From Bacteroidota bacterium (GTDB taxonomy: Bacteria; Bacteroidota; Bacteroidia; Palsa-965): a DNA stretch of 49,294 bases. The DNA is taken from assembly GCA_006218065.1 (NCBI GenBank), contig VBWE01000038.1, positions 1 to 49,294 of the forward strand, written 5' to 3'. The notes under the pieces are model-generated. The model saw only the letters and a list, made by a program, of their open reading frames with translations. It made no database searches and was not told where the DNA came from. Numbering within the stretch: position 1 is the stretch's first letter; every line of letters starts with the position of its first letter. Position numbers and translations under genes: made by a program. Shown one piece after another: positions 32,627-41,438 of this stretch.

Positions 32627-33442
32627 ATGCGTCCAGGTCTCTTCACCAGGCTGACTTGCGCCATAAGCCTGCTGGCATGTCCGGCTTCGCGACTGGCTGC
32701 ACATACACACGAAACCGAAAAGGTTAAAAATCTCCTGGCTGTTACAAGCGGTATCACCGGTTTCGAAGAAAATAAAGGCCAGTTCACCGACCAGGAGGAC
32801 AAACCTGTTCCCTTCGTCCTGTTTAAAGCCGGCGCGCAGGGAGTCGACTTCTACATTACGGAAAACGGGCTCACGCTGGTTTTGCTGCAGAAAGAACACA
32901 AAGCCGAAAACGGGAAGCATGCCGATACGCCGGTTGAATACGCCCGCATCGACATGAAACTGCCCGGTGCACAGATCCGCAAAGAAAATATCCTGGCCGA
33001 ACTTCCTTCGAAAGATTTCACCAATTACTATTACGCACACGCGCCGCAGGGAATAAAAGAAGTGCGTAAATACGGACGCATTACCGTGCACAATATTTAC
33101 CCCGGCATCGACTGGGTTTGGCATGCGGATGCAGCACAGGGTATGAAGTACGATTTCGTTGTACATCCCGGCGCCGATCCCGCGCAGATCAAAATGGAAT
33201 ACCAGTGGGCCGACATCATTCCGCAGGAAGGCAATTCCAGTATCCGCCTGCACACCCCGCTCGGCGACCTGCTGGAAGGCGGGCTTCGTACGTTTTGCGG
33301 CGAAAAAGAAATTCCTTCTGCGTATACCGTCAAAGGCAAAAGCGTCAGTTTCCGCATCGCCGGCTACGACCGCAGCAAAGACCTGGTTATCGATCCGCCG
33401 CTGACTTTAATGTGGGGTACTTATTTCGGCGGAAACAGCTAG
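32627..33442 (+). CDS. SBBP-repeat cell-surface protein, N-terminal part before an in-frame TAG
   Basis: 271 residues. A signal peptide (about 1-25) precedes a domain opening GFEENKGQFTDQEDKPVPFV, the usual N-terminal domain of SBBP-repeat proteins. It ends in LVIDPPLTLMWGTYFGGNS, the canonical entry to the first propeller blade, and then a TAG at 33440-33442. Translation after the TAG in the same frame continues EKNTDIKHDIDAQGNIFVTC, a normal SBBP repeat, so the stop cuts one gene of about 1017 residues in two. A full promoter lies upstream. Confidence 0.88.
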   Translation: MRPGLFTRLTCAISLLACPASRLAAHTHETEKVKNLLAVTSGITGFEENKGQFTDQEDKPVPFVLFKAGAQGVDFYITENGLTLVLLQKEHKAENGKHADTPVEYARIDMKLPGAQIRKENILAELPSKDFTNYYYAHAPQGIKEVRKYGRITVHNIYPGIDWVWHADAAQGMKYDFVVHPGADPAQIKMEYQWADIIPQEGNSSIRLHTPLGDLLEGGLRTFCGEKEIPSAYTVKGKSVSFRIAGYDRSKDLVIDPPLTLMWGTYFGGNS

Positions 33443-33556
33443 GAAAAAAACACAGATATCAAACACGACATCGATGCGCAGGGAAATATTTTCGTCACCT
33501 GCAATACGATTTCGAGTACATTCCCGACGGTAAATCCCGGCGGCGGCGCATATTTC

Positions 33557-35680
33557 ATGGGGTTCTACAACGGCGGCATGGCCGGCATCCAGGGAAAAGG
33601 CGGCGATGTAGCTATGCTCAAATTCAGCAATACGGGTGTTTTGAACTGGAGTACGTATATAGGTGGAACCAACGATGATAACGGTGTAGCCATCGCCTGC
33701 GATGCCAACGACGAAGTCTGGGTAACCGGCTGCTCGCAGTCCACCAATTTCCCGGTGCTGACCTGGGGCGGTGCATATTACCAGCCGGCTTTCGCAGGCG
33801 GAACAACAGCCACCTACGAAGGCGGCGACGTGATCATGATGAAATTCAGCAACAGCGGTGTCATGCAATGGTCAACATACCTCGGCGGAACAGGCAGCGA
33901 AATGGCTTTCAGTATGGACAACGATCCGTCGGGCAATATCTGGGTTACCGGGCGCACGGCCTCGACCAACTTTCCCCTGCTCAATGCAGGAAGCGGCGCG
34001 TATTACCAAGCCACACCCGGGGGCGGAGACGATGTGTTCGTGCTCAAGTTCAACAACCTCGGCGTGATGCAACATTCCACATATTACGGCGGAACTGATT
34101 TCGATCACGGGGAATATCTTATTTGCGACGATGCGGGCGACGTGTATGTCACAGGCGCCACCGCATCCACGAATTTCCCGCTGCTGGATATGGGTAGCGG
34201 CGCGTATTACCAGGCCACGCATGCAGGAACAGGAAGTACGGGCTGGGGAGGCACATTTTACTACCGCATGGACTACGGCGATGCTTTTGTACTTCGCTTC
34301 GCAAACAGCGGACAACAAAAATGGGGTACTTTTCTCGGCGGAAGCGATAATGATGCCGGGCGCGGACTAACCGTAAATCCTGCCGGGCAACTGTACGTGA
34401 TCGGCGATACGAAGTCGGGTAATTTTCCTGTGCTGCAGGGAACGGGGTATTGGCAAACGATGAACGGTACCGGGTCGACCAGCGCCGACGATGCGTTCAT
34501 CACGGTATTTTCACCGGCCGGTGTGCAGCAGCACGCTACGTATTACGGAGGTTCGGGCGACGACCGTGCAGGCGCGATCCTGGCCGACGACTGCGGCCAC
34601 ATTTACGGAGCCGGGCATACCTTCTCGCTTGATCTGCCCACGGTCGACCCCGGCAACGGCGCCTATTTCATCAATGCGCTCGTGGCCAGCGACGATGTTT
34701 TTTTCTTCCAGCTCGACAACAGCAACAGCCTGACCTGGTCCACTTATAATGGTTGTTCCGGCTTCGATGAAAAAGGGACTTCGCTGCGCGTCGATCCAAG
34801 CGGAAGATTATTTGCGACAGGGTACTGGTGTTTTTACAGTACGAGCAACGGCTGTTATAATCCGGGCGGAGGCGCTTATTACAAAACGAATATCGATGCT
34901 GATGATTTCTTCATCATGAAATTCGACGCACCGGCATCCGGTGTGCTTTCCTCGTCGCTGGTACCCACCAACATCAGTTGCAACAATGCCTGCGACGGAC
35001 AACTGACCGCCAGCGGAAACGGATCCTGCTTCCTTCCTTACACGTACTTGTGGCTGCCTTCGGGAGATACTACGGCAACCATCACCGGACTTTGTCCCGG
35101 AACGTTTACCGTAATTATTACCGACGCGAACGGCGACACGGTAACGGCGACAAGCACGCTCAGCCAGCCGCCGCCCGTAAGTTTTTCAGTCAATGGAAAT
35201 CTCACTATTTCACCGGGCGACAGCACGACGCTTTCCGTCAGCGGCGGATCAACGTACCTGTGGAGCGATAGCAGCACGACTTCGAGCATAACCGTTTCAC
35301 CGCCTGCCACTACTTCCTATACCGTAATTATAACCGATGCGAACGGATGTTCCGATACGATCACCGTTACTGTGAACGTGGATGATTCGACACCGATTTA
35401 TATCTGGATACCGAACGTATTCACGCCTAACGGCGACGGCAGCAACGACGAGTTTTTGGTTACCGCGACCGGTTTCAACGAACTCCAGCTCTGGATTTAC
35501 AACCGCTGGGGACAATTACTTTACGAGTCGGCGACTTTCCCGGTGAAATGGAACGGCTACAATATGCAGAACAAACTCTCCTCCGACGGAACCTATTACT
35601 GGGTGGTGAAGGGCGTGCAGCAGGACGGTATTTTGTATGAAAACACGGGATTCCTGACGCTGATTGACGGCAGGCATTGA
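33557..35680 (+). CDS. SBBP/SprB-repeat protein with T9SS type B sorting domain, C-terminal part
   Basis: The coding signal really starts at 33443 in the frame of the preceding ORF; 33557 is merely the first ATG. At least six SBBP blades are visible, e.g. DPSGNIWVTGRTASTNFPLL and NPAGQLYVIGDTKSGNFPVL. Then come a SprB-like repeat (NISCNNACDGQLTASGNGSC) and a PKD-like segment. The end is a type B sorting domain typical of gliding-associated proteins: PNVFTPNGDGSNDEFLV, IYNRWGQLLYES, DGTYYWVV. The full protein would be an exported adhesin-like T9SS cargo. Alone, this half has no signal peptide and should not be exported. Confidence 0.9.
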   Translation: MGFYNGGMAGIQGKGGDVAMLKFSNTGVLNWSTYIGGTNDDNGVAIACDANDEVWVTGCSQSTNFPVLTWGGAYYQPAFAGGTTATYEGGDVIMMKFSNSGVMQWSTYLGGTGSEMAFSMDNDPSGNIWVTGRTASTNFPLLNAGSGAYYQATPGGGDDVFVLKFNNLGVMQHSTYYGGTDFDHGEYLICDDAGDVYVTGATASTNFPLLDMGSGAYYQATHAGTGSTGWGGTFYYRMDYGDAFVLRFANSGQQKWGTFLGGSDNDAGRGLTVNPAGQLYVIGDTKSGNFPVLQGTGYWQTMNGTGSTSADDAFITVFSPAGVQQHATYYGGSGDDRAGAILADDCGHIYGAGHTFSLDLPTVDPGNGAYFINALVASDDVFFFQLDNSNSLTWSTYNGCSGFDEKGTSLRVDPSGRLFATGYWCFYSTSNGCYNPGGGAYYKTNIDADDFFIMKFDAPASGVLSSSLVPTNISCNNACDGQLTASGNGSCFLPYTYLWLPSGDTTATITGLCPGTFTVIITDANGDTVTATSTLSQPPPVSFSVNGNLTISPGDSTTLSVSGGSTYLWSDSSTTSSITVSPPATTSYTVIITDANGCSDTITVTVNVDDSTPIYIWIPNVFTPNGDGSNDEFLVTATGFNELQLWIYNRWGQLLYESATFPVKWNGYNMQNKLSSDGTYYWVVKGVQQDGILYENTGFLTLIDGRH

Positions 35681-35690
35681 CGACCGGTCG

Positions 35691-36851
35691 CTATTTCTTT
35701 TCGAAATAATCCGGCTCCTGCCCTACCGTCTCCCGCACCGACAGCGGAACAGCGAGGTTTTTTTTCCCGGCCATACTGTCGATATAATACCGGTAATACG
35801 AATCGCCGAGGAAAGGAAATTCCTCGTAAACGTGCGTCTGCAGTTTCGCCGTTTTTGTTTTCACGGCCAGCGGATCCATCTTCCACTCCGCTTCAATCCG
35901 CATGGCGGCCGGTTCCATAAAACTGATGTAAAGCAATTCGCTGTACGTATGGTCCTGCTTTTTCGTGAAATCGATTTCCGATTGCAGCTTCGCGCGATAG
36001 TCTTCCAGTCTTTTTTGCATCACCGAACGGCGGCGTTCAAACTCTTCGTTACTCATCATCCGTTCCACGGCCCGGTTTTCAAAAAACAGCGGCTGGATCA
36101 CGATCTCGTGGCACCAGAGGCATTTCGACGGTTTTCCCGCCTTGCCCAGTTTCGACGGGCTTCCGGGAATTAGTTTTCCGTTCGCATCATACACGGCAAA
36201 ACGCAATTGGCCGTTCGGCATAAAATCCATCGCTTCGTAAACGGCTTCGTGAAATCCCGGTTTGCTGATCGAATCTTCCGTTTCCACGGCATAAAACGCC
36301 GTCTGCATAATATCGGCCGTATCGTTAAAGCGTATGACCCGGTGATGTTCCGCCACGCATGATTTCGTTACGCCGAATTCCAGCGGCTGCTGCAGCCTGT
36401 ATTTTTTTATAAATGCCGCGAGATCTTTTTCCACGCCCGTGATCCGGTAATAATGCCAGCTAGAATGTAAAGTCAGCACGAGAAAACGGGAAAGGTCTAT
36501 GCCCTGGTCGCGTTTGTATTCCGGCGTTTTTTTGATACTGTCGCAAACCAGGTCGAGCGCCTGCAGGGCCGGTTCGTTAAAACCGAGCAGGCTGTAATCC
36601 AGCTGCAGGCTTGTGCTGTCGGTGCGTACAGTTGCTTTTTCCCAGCAGCCTTTCGGCAGATCGGCGCCGAGAAAAGAAAGCGACCAGAGCAAACCGGTTT
36701 TTACGGCGGACCAGTTTTCGGCCGGGTAGGCTTTATGCCAGCGCAGCACGATGGTATGATCAGGCAGTTTTTCCTGGCAGTTCATGGATGATGAAACCGC
36801 GAGTGCAACCAGCGAGGAAAGAAAGAGAAAAAAGACCAGCCTGCGTTTCAT
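35691..36851 (-). CDS. Exported protein with a CxxCH heme-binding motif
   Basis: 386 residues. A signal sequence (1-20) is followed by Cys25, possibly a weak lipobox. The motif CLWCH at 244-248 is a covalent heme c attachment site, with His195-type residues earlier (CVAEHHRV) as possible extra ligands. The rest shows no family I recognise. Its ATG lies 1 nt from the stop of the GT87 gene, in an operon that also holds a GlcD-type flavoenzyme. An electron-transfer role is possible but unproven. Confidence 0.75.
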   Translation of the reverse strand: MKRRLVFFLFLSSLVALAVSSSMNCQEKLPDHTIVLRWHKAYPAENWSAVKTGLLWSLSFLGADLPKGCWEKATVRTDSTSLQLDYSLLGFNEPALQALDLVCDSIKKTPEYKRDQGIDLSRFLVLTLHSSWHYYRITGVEKDLAAFIKKYRLQQPLEFGVTKSCVAEHHRVIRFNDTADIMQTAFYAVETEDSISKPGFHEAVYEAMDFMPNGQLRFAVYDANGKLIPGSPSKLGKAGKPSKCLWCHEIVIQPLFFENRAVERMMSNEEFERRRSVMQKRLEDYRAKLQSEIDFTKKQDHTYSELLYISFMEPAAMRIEAEWKMDPLAVKTKTAKLQTHVYEEFPFLGDSYYRYYIDSMAGKKNLAVPLSVRETVGQEPDYFEKK

Positions 36852-36852
36852 A

Positions 36853-38445
36853 TCATCGGTTTTTCACGAGCGCTTCAAATTCTTTCACCGGCATGCAAAA
36901 CAAATTATACAGGCCTGCGCCGCGTTTATAATCGGAAAGAAATACAACCGTGTCATTCACGCGGGTAAATTGTTTCGCCTGCCAGTGACCGGGCAGAAAA
37001 ATTTCCTGCGCCTGGTTCAGCCGGTGCAGCATAGTATCTTCATCCTGCCGCAGCAAAGGTTTATCCGCGTGCTTTTCCTGTTGGGCGCTTTTATTATCCC
37101 AGTACGTGTATTGCAGTCCGGCCGGATCAAGCCGGTAGCGAAACACATAATGTTCCCTGATTTTTTCCGGCGCATAATAACTTATCGCAGGAATGTCTTT
37201 GGTATTCATCGATTTCGCCAGCAGGAAAATGCCGGAAAATCCCAGTACATAAAATCCTGCGACAGGAATGCTGAAAATCGCTTTGCCGTCGCGAAACTGC
37301 AAAAACAAAACAGCGAGGAACAACCAGAACTTATAATGCGCCAGCAAAACCGGCCAGCCGTCGAAAAGGCGCGGCGGAAGCGCGAAGGCAAGAGCCAACA
37401 GGAAAACCGAAATCCAATCTTTCCGCGAATTCACCGCCGGAAAAAATGGGAATAGCAGCAGTAAAGAATACGTTGACATATAACCGGAACTAAGGTTGAG
37501 AAACAGGAGCAGGACAAAAATACCAGCCGCCGGTTCGTTCCACTTTTTCCATACCAGCGAAAATGCGATCCAAAGCGTGAGCAGGCTGATCAAACCGCTT
37601 ACGATGCTGATCCAGGCGCTGCCTGCGTCGGACAAGGCCTGCGGATTGAGCAAGGCATCGGGAGAAAATAATTTCCGCAGGATGACAATGAAACCGTGAA
37701 ACGAGGTGGAATACGGGTCGCTCACATACCCGTCACTGATCCGTGGAAAAATATGCGCATAATAATTATACACCGTTTCGAAACCCGTCGCAGGAATCGT
37801 CAGCGCAAGGAATAGGAGACAAATAAAAACCGTTCCGATTACAAACCGCCAATCCTTTTTCAGGATAAAGTACAAGAGTAAAACAAGCGGCGTGGTTTTG
37901 AGCGAAATCACCACAGCCAGCAGCAGCGAGGCGGGCAGCCATTTTCCTTTTTCGTACAGCAGGAGCATACCGATCAGCGCAGCGGCGATATATGTGTACG
38001 ACTGCCCGAAAGCGATATTATAATAAAAAGGGATCAGCGCCGGGATGGCGAGCAGGTACAAACCCGTTTTCGATTTCAGCAAAGGCGAACGCAGCAAACG
38101 GTGAAGCGCAAAAACAAAAAGTAAAACGCCGAAAAGATTGAACAGGAACCTGGACAGGTAAACATCTTCCGCAAAACGGAAAGGCAGGTAAAACAGCATG
38201 CTTTGCGGCGGCACCGGGGTGTGGTTCAGGAAAACACCTTCGCCGCTGTACTTTACATTGAAGGCGAAAACATCATACACATTGCTCCACACTTTGTCAC
38301 CAAAAGCTTCGCGCGAAGAGAAAAAATAATTACCGAAATCGGAAACGGGTTTATGATACGCATAGATCGCAAAACCAAGTCCGGCCAGTGCAAACAGCAG
38401 GCAAAGCACTGTATCCAATCGCCTGTTCTGTATTTGTCCCGTCAC
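36853..38445 (-). CDS. GT87-type (DUF2029) membrane glycosyltransferase
   Basis: 530 residues with about ten to twelve membrane helices. After the first helix, a periplasmic loop carries SDFGNYFFSSREAFGDKVWS, and VFLNHTPVPPQSMLFYLPFR follows. This is the D-x-x-x-YxxxxxA...YPP layout of GT-C fold polyprenyl-phosphate-mannose-type transferases of family 87. It would add a sugar from a lipid carrier on the outer face of the inner membrane. The C-terminal 100 residues form a soluble tail. Neighbours do not reveal the acceptor. Confidence 0.82.
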   Translation of the reverse strand: MTGQIQNRRLDTVLCLLFALAGLGFAIYAYHKPVSDFGNYFFSSREAFGDKVWSNVYDVFAFNVKYSGEGVFLNHTPVPPQSMLFYLPFRFAEDVYLSRFLFNLFGVLLFVFALHRLLRSPLLKSKTGLYLLAIPALIPFYYNIAFGQSYTYIAAALIGMLLLYEKGKWLPASLLLAVVISLKTTPLVLLLYFILKKDWRFVIGTVFICLLFLALTIPATGFETVYNYYAHIFPRISDGYVSDPYSTSFHGFIVILRKLFSPDALLNPQALSDAGSAWISIVSGLISLLTLWIAFSLVWKKWNEPAAGIFVLLLFLNLSSGYMSTYSLLLLFPFFPAVNSRKDWISVFLLALAFALPPRLFDGWPVLLAHYKFWLFLAVLFLQFRDGKAIFSIPVAGFYVLGFSGIFLLAKSMNTKDIPAISYYAPEKIREHYVFRYRLDPAGLQYTYWDNKSAQQEKHADKPLLRQDEDTMLHRLNQAQEIFLPGHWQAKQFTRVNDTVVFLSDYKRGAGLYNLFCMPVKEFEALVKNR

Positions 38446-38458
38446 GTTTCAGCTGGTA

Positions 38459-39871
38459 TTATGCGCGTGTAAATATTTTCCCCGGGTTCAGGATCAGGTG
38501 CGGATCGAAAATCTTTTTGATTTCGCGCTGCAGTTCCAGGTGCTTTTCCGGCAGCGCGATGTGCATGTACGGCTGCTGCACCAGGCCGATGCCGTGCTCA
38601 CCCGAAATGGTTCCGCCGAGTTTCACGCAGAGTTCGAAAATTTCCGTAATCCCCTTCGGAAGTTCATTATTCCATACCGCATCCGGCAGGTCGCCTTTGA
38701 TGATATTCACGTGCAGGTTGCCGTCGCCGGCATGACCGTAACAAACGCTTTTGAAACCGTATTTTTTCCCGATCGCTTTTACTCCGGCAAGCAGTTGCGG
38801 CAATTCAGCGCGGGGAACAACGGTATCCTCTTCTTTGTAAATACTGTTCGATTTCACCGCTTCCGCCACTTTGCGCCGCATTTTCCAGAGCATCGTTTTC
38901 TGGTCGGCGCTTTCGGCGAAAAGAATTTCATCACAACCGAACTGCGACATGAGTTCACTGATCCGTTCACAGTCTTTATAAAGTACGTCGGGATCATTTC
39001 CATCCACTTCCACCAGCAGGTGCGCCTGGATTTCGTCCTTCACGTCGATATGGATATCGGTTTCGAATTTCCGCACCCAGTCGATCGCGTCACGTTCCAT
39101 AAACTCGAGCCCGGAAGGCACGATGCCGGCGCGGAATACGGCGCTCACGGCTTCGCAGGCTTTTTCGGCGGAGAAGAACGGCACGAGCATCACCAAATTA
39201 TGCTGCGGATACGGGATCAGCCGGAACACGATTTTCGTGATCACACCGAGCGTACCTTCACTGCCGATCATGAGCTGCGTGAGGTTGTAACCCGTGGAAT
39301 ACTTCAGCACATTCGCGCCGGTCCAGATGATTTCACCGGTGGGCAGCACCACCTGGATATTGAGTACATAATCGCGGGTGGTTCCGTATTTCACGGCTTT
39401 GGGTCCGCCGGAACTGTGCGCGAGATTTCCGCCGAGGAAACAACTGCCTTTGCTGGCCGGATCGGGCGGGTAAAAAAGTTTTTTTTCTTTTACGGCATCC
39501 TGGAAAACTTCGTTGATCACGCCCGGTTCGACCGTAGCCTGCAAATTACGTTCGTCGATTTCCAGTACCCGGTTAAAACGCTCCATGCTCAGGCTCACGC
39601 CTCCGAATACCGGCAAAGCTCCGCCGCTCAGGCCAGTTCCTGCGCCGCGGGGCGTAACGGGAATATGATTTTCGTGACAGGTTTTCAGAATGGCGGAAAC
39701 TTCTTCGGGTGTTCCGGGTTTTAAAACGACAACCGGTTTGTAAACGAGGTCTTCCGTTTCATCCTGGCCGTAACGTTCGAGCGATTCTTCGTCGGACAGC
39801 ACGTTTTTTTCGCCGAGCAGTTCCCGGAATTGTTCCAGCAGTTCTTTCGAAACGGTTTTGTAATCCGGCAT
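38459..39871 (-). CDS. FAD-binding oxidase, GlcD/D-lactate dehydrogenase type
   Basis: 470 residues from the ATG at 39871, 4 nt after the upstream gene; the open frame reaches 39991 but only overlaps that gene. The PCMH-type FAD domain (about 40-215) has VTPRGAGTGLSGGALP and FLGGNLAHSSGGPKAVKYG. The cap domain ends with YGHAGDGNLHVNI and SGEHGIGL, with His residues typical of alpha-hydroxy-acid oxidases. It likely oxidises glycolate or D-lactate (or D-2-hydroxyglutarate) to the oxo acid. No GlcE/GlcF partners are next to it. Confidence 0.92.
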   Translation of the reverse strand: MPDYKTVSKELLEQFRELLGEKNVLSDEESLERYGQDETEDLVYKPVVVLKPGTPEEVSAILKTCHENHIPVTPRGAGTGLSGGALPVFGGVSLSMERFNRVLEIDERNLQATVEPGVINEVFQDAVKEKKLFYPPDPASKGSCFLGGNLAHSSGGPKAVKYGTTRDYVLNIQVVLPTGEIIWTGANVLKYSTGYNLTQLMIGSEGTLGVITKIVFRLIPYPQHNLVMLVPFFSAEKACEAVSAVFRAGIVPSGLEFMERDAIDWVRKFETDIHIDVKDEIQAHLLVEVDGNDPDVLYKDCERISELMSQFGCDEILFAESADQKTMLWKMRRKVAEAVKSNSIYKEEDTVVPRAELPQLLAGVKAIGKKYGFKSVCYGHAGDGNLHVNIIKGDLPDAVWNNELPKGITEIFELCVKLGGTISGEHGIGLVQQPYMHIALPEKHLELQREIKKIFDPHLILNPGKIFTRA

Positions 39872-39875
39872 GTGT

Positions 39876-41336
39876 TTAATGAATAACCAGGAATTTTCCC
39901 GCAGCCTGCGCATGATCGCCGGTGAGCCGGTATGAATAAACGCCCGCCGCAAGGTCCGAAATACCGATGCGGTGATTGCCGTTTGCTTCAATCAATTCTT
40001 CGCGGATCATCCTGCCCTGCGCATCGAAAATACGGAAACGGGATTTTTCGTTCGCACCGTTCACGCGAAGCAGCAATTCTTTATCTGCGGGATTCGGGAA
40101 AACCTGCACGATACTTTCTTCCGGCTGCAACTCATTCGTCCCCACAAAGCCGCTGATGCTGCCCGTGCGGTAAATGATCGAGTTGGTTACCAGATCGGTG
40201 TACACAAAATGGAAAAGCCCGTTATGATACGCGAGGTGCACATTGTTTTGCGTTCCGCCATCGTTCATCGAATCGTTCACCTGCACGAGCGTATTCAATC
40301 CCGGCACACCGCTGATCGAAATGCTCATCCAGCAATCCACGTTCCCGTTGCGGAGATCGTCCCATACAACTGCAAGAGTATCGTTACTTCCTGCAACAGA
40401 CGGGTGCGCCTGGGTGGTGGCCGGCGGATTCGGGTCGGCAAAACGGTTCCAGCCGAACTGCTGCGTAGCGAAATTCCAGGTTCCCGTAAAAATTTTGTTG
40501 GTTGTTCCCGAACGCGCCGCCCACACCGCCTGCACGGAATCTCCCACCGTGATCATGTCGGGTGCGGAAGAAGGACAGTTCGTAATATTCCAGCCGGAAA
40601 AATCGATCTGCGAAGGCAACTGAAAACTGTTTCCCGAATTGCCGGAATACGAGATATAACATTCGCGGATATTGCTCATGTTGTTCCGGAAAAGCACCAT
40701 CACCGAAGTATCTTTTACCGCGAGCGCCGGTGTGCAGCATTCGCAGGGCTGACCGAGCGCAGGTGAACTGGCGACAACTTCCGGCGAAAAACTCGTTCCG
40801 GCATCGGTTGACCGCGTGAAAAACTGGTTTGGAGAACCCATGCTTGGGGTGGCCGCTTCATAAGCTATATACGGATTGCCGCCCGGCCCGATTTCCACCA
40901 CGGGAGAATAGGAATCGAGCGAATCCTGCTGATCGACGCGAAGCGTATCACTCCAACTGGTTCCGCCATCAAAAGAACGCACGAGATAAACTTTCGAATC
41001 GCTGGCTGAAAAGTACGTTACATAAACCGTATCGCCTTTCGCCGCGATATCCGGTCCTTCGGGCAGGCCGGAATAGATGGAGACGCCAACCGGTGAAATC
41101 TGTACCGGGCTTGTAAAACCGCTGCCGTTCCATTGTGATACAAAAACGGTTGTTCCTGATTTTCCCCAGCAAACCACCGGTACGGAATCGTGCGCGAGGG
41201 CAATGCGCGGGCGCGTTGTTCCGTAAGTGCTGCCGCTGGTAACGGTTACCGGCGCCGAAAGGGTTACGGCCAGTTGCTGGGCTTGCAGGCCGGCGGGGAG
41301 AAATAAAAGAAAAAACAGAGGCAACTTTTTAGTCAT
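39876..41336 (-). CDS. Secreted sialidase-like (BNR) protein with T9SS type A sorting domain
   Basis: 486 residues. The signal peptide (1-19) ends GLQA-Q. The middle is a beta-propeller with Asp-box motifs (SFDGGTSWSD, STDAGTSFSP) and the surface segment CECCTPALAV. A C-terminal type A domain begins VQVFPNPADKELLLRV and ends YSYRLTGDHAQAAGKFLVIH. It may bind or cut glycans, but the Arg triad of true sialidases was not identified. It is the first gene of the minus-strand operon reaching 35691 and is divergent from the DPP IV gene. Confidence 0.88.
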   Translation of the reverse strand: MTKKLPLFFLLFLPAGLQAQQLAVTLSAPVTVTSGSTYGTTRPRIALAHDSVPVVCWGKSGTTVFVSQWNGSGFTSPVQISPVGVSIYSGLPEGPDIAAKGDTVYVTYFSASDSKVYLVRSFDGGTSWSDTLRVDQQDSLDSYSPVVEIGPGGNPYIAYEAATPSMGSPNQFFTRSTDAGTSFSPEVVASSPALGQPCECCTPALAVKDTSVMVLFRNNMSNIRECYISYSGNSGNSFQLPSQIDFSGWNITNCPSSAPDMITVGDSVQAVWAARSGTTNKIFTGTWNFATQQFGWNRFADPNPPATTQAHPSVAGSNDTLAVVWDDLRNGNVDCWMSISISGVPGLNTLVQVNDSMNDGGTQNNVHLAYHNGLFHFVYTDLVTNSIIYRTGSISGFVGTNELQPEESIVQVFPNPADKELLLRVNGANEKSRFRIFDAQGRMIREELIEANGNHRIGISDLAAGVYSYRLTGDHAQAAGKFLVIH

Positions 41337-41438
41337 AATGGTGTCTTTCAGAGGCTGAATTTACCGCTTCTCCCCGATAGCACCAGCAGTTTGCCGATTA
41401 GTTGTTATTTTCAGGCTCTCAAAAACAGCAAACACGCA

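Noticed and set aside
33440-33442. TAG recoded as an amino acid (pyrrolysine or amber suppression)
   Set aside because: TAG ends other normal genes here (3790-3792, 8864-8866, 32391-32393), and nothing in the window suggests recoding.
38498-39724. 408-residue open frame on the plus strand
   Set aside because: Antisense to the GlcD-type gene with its intact FAD motifs.
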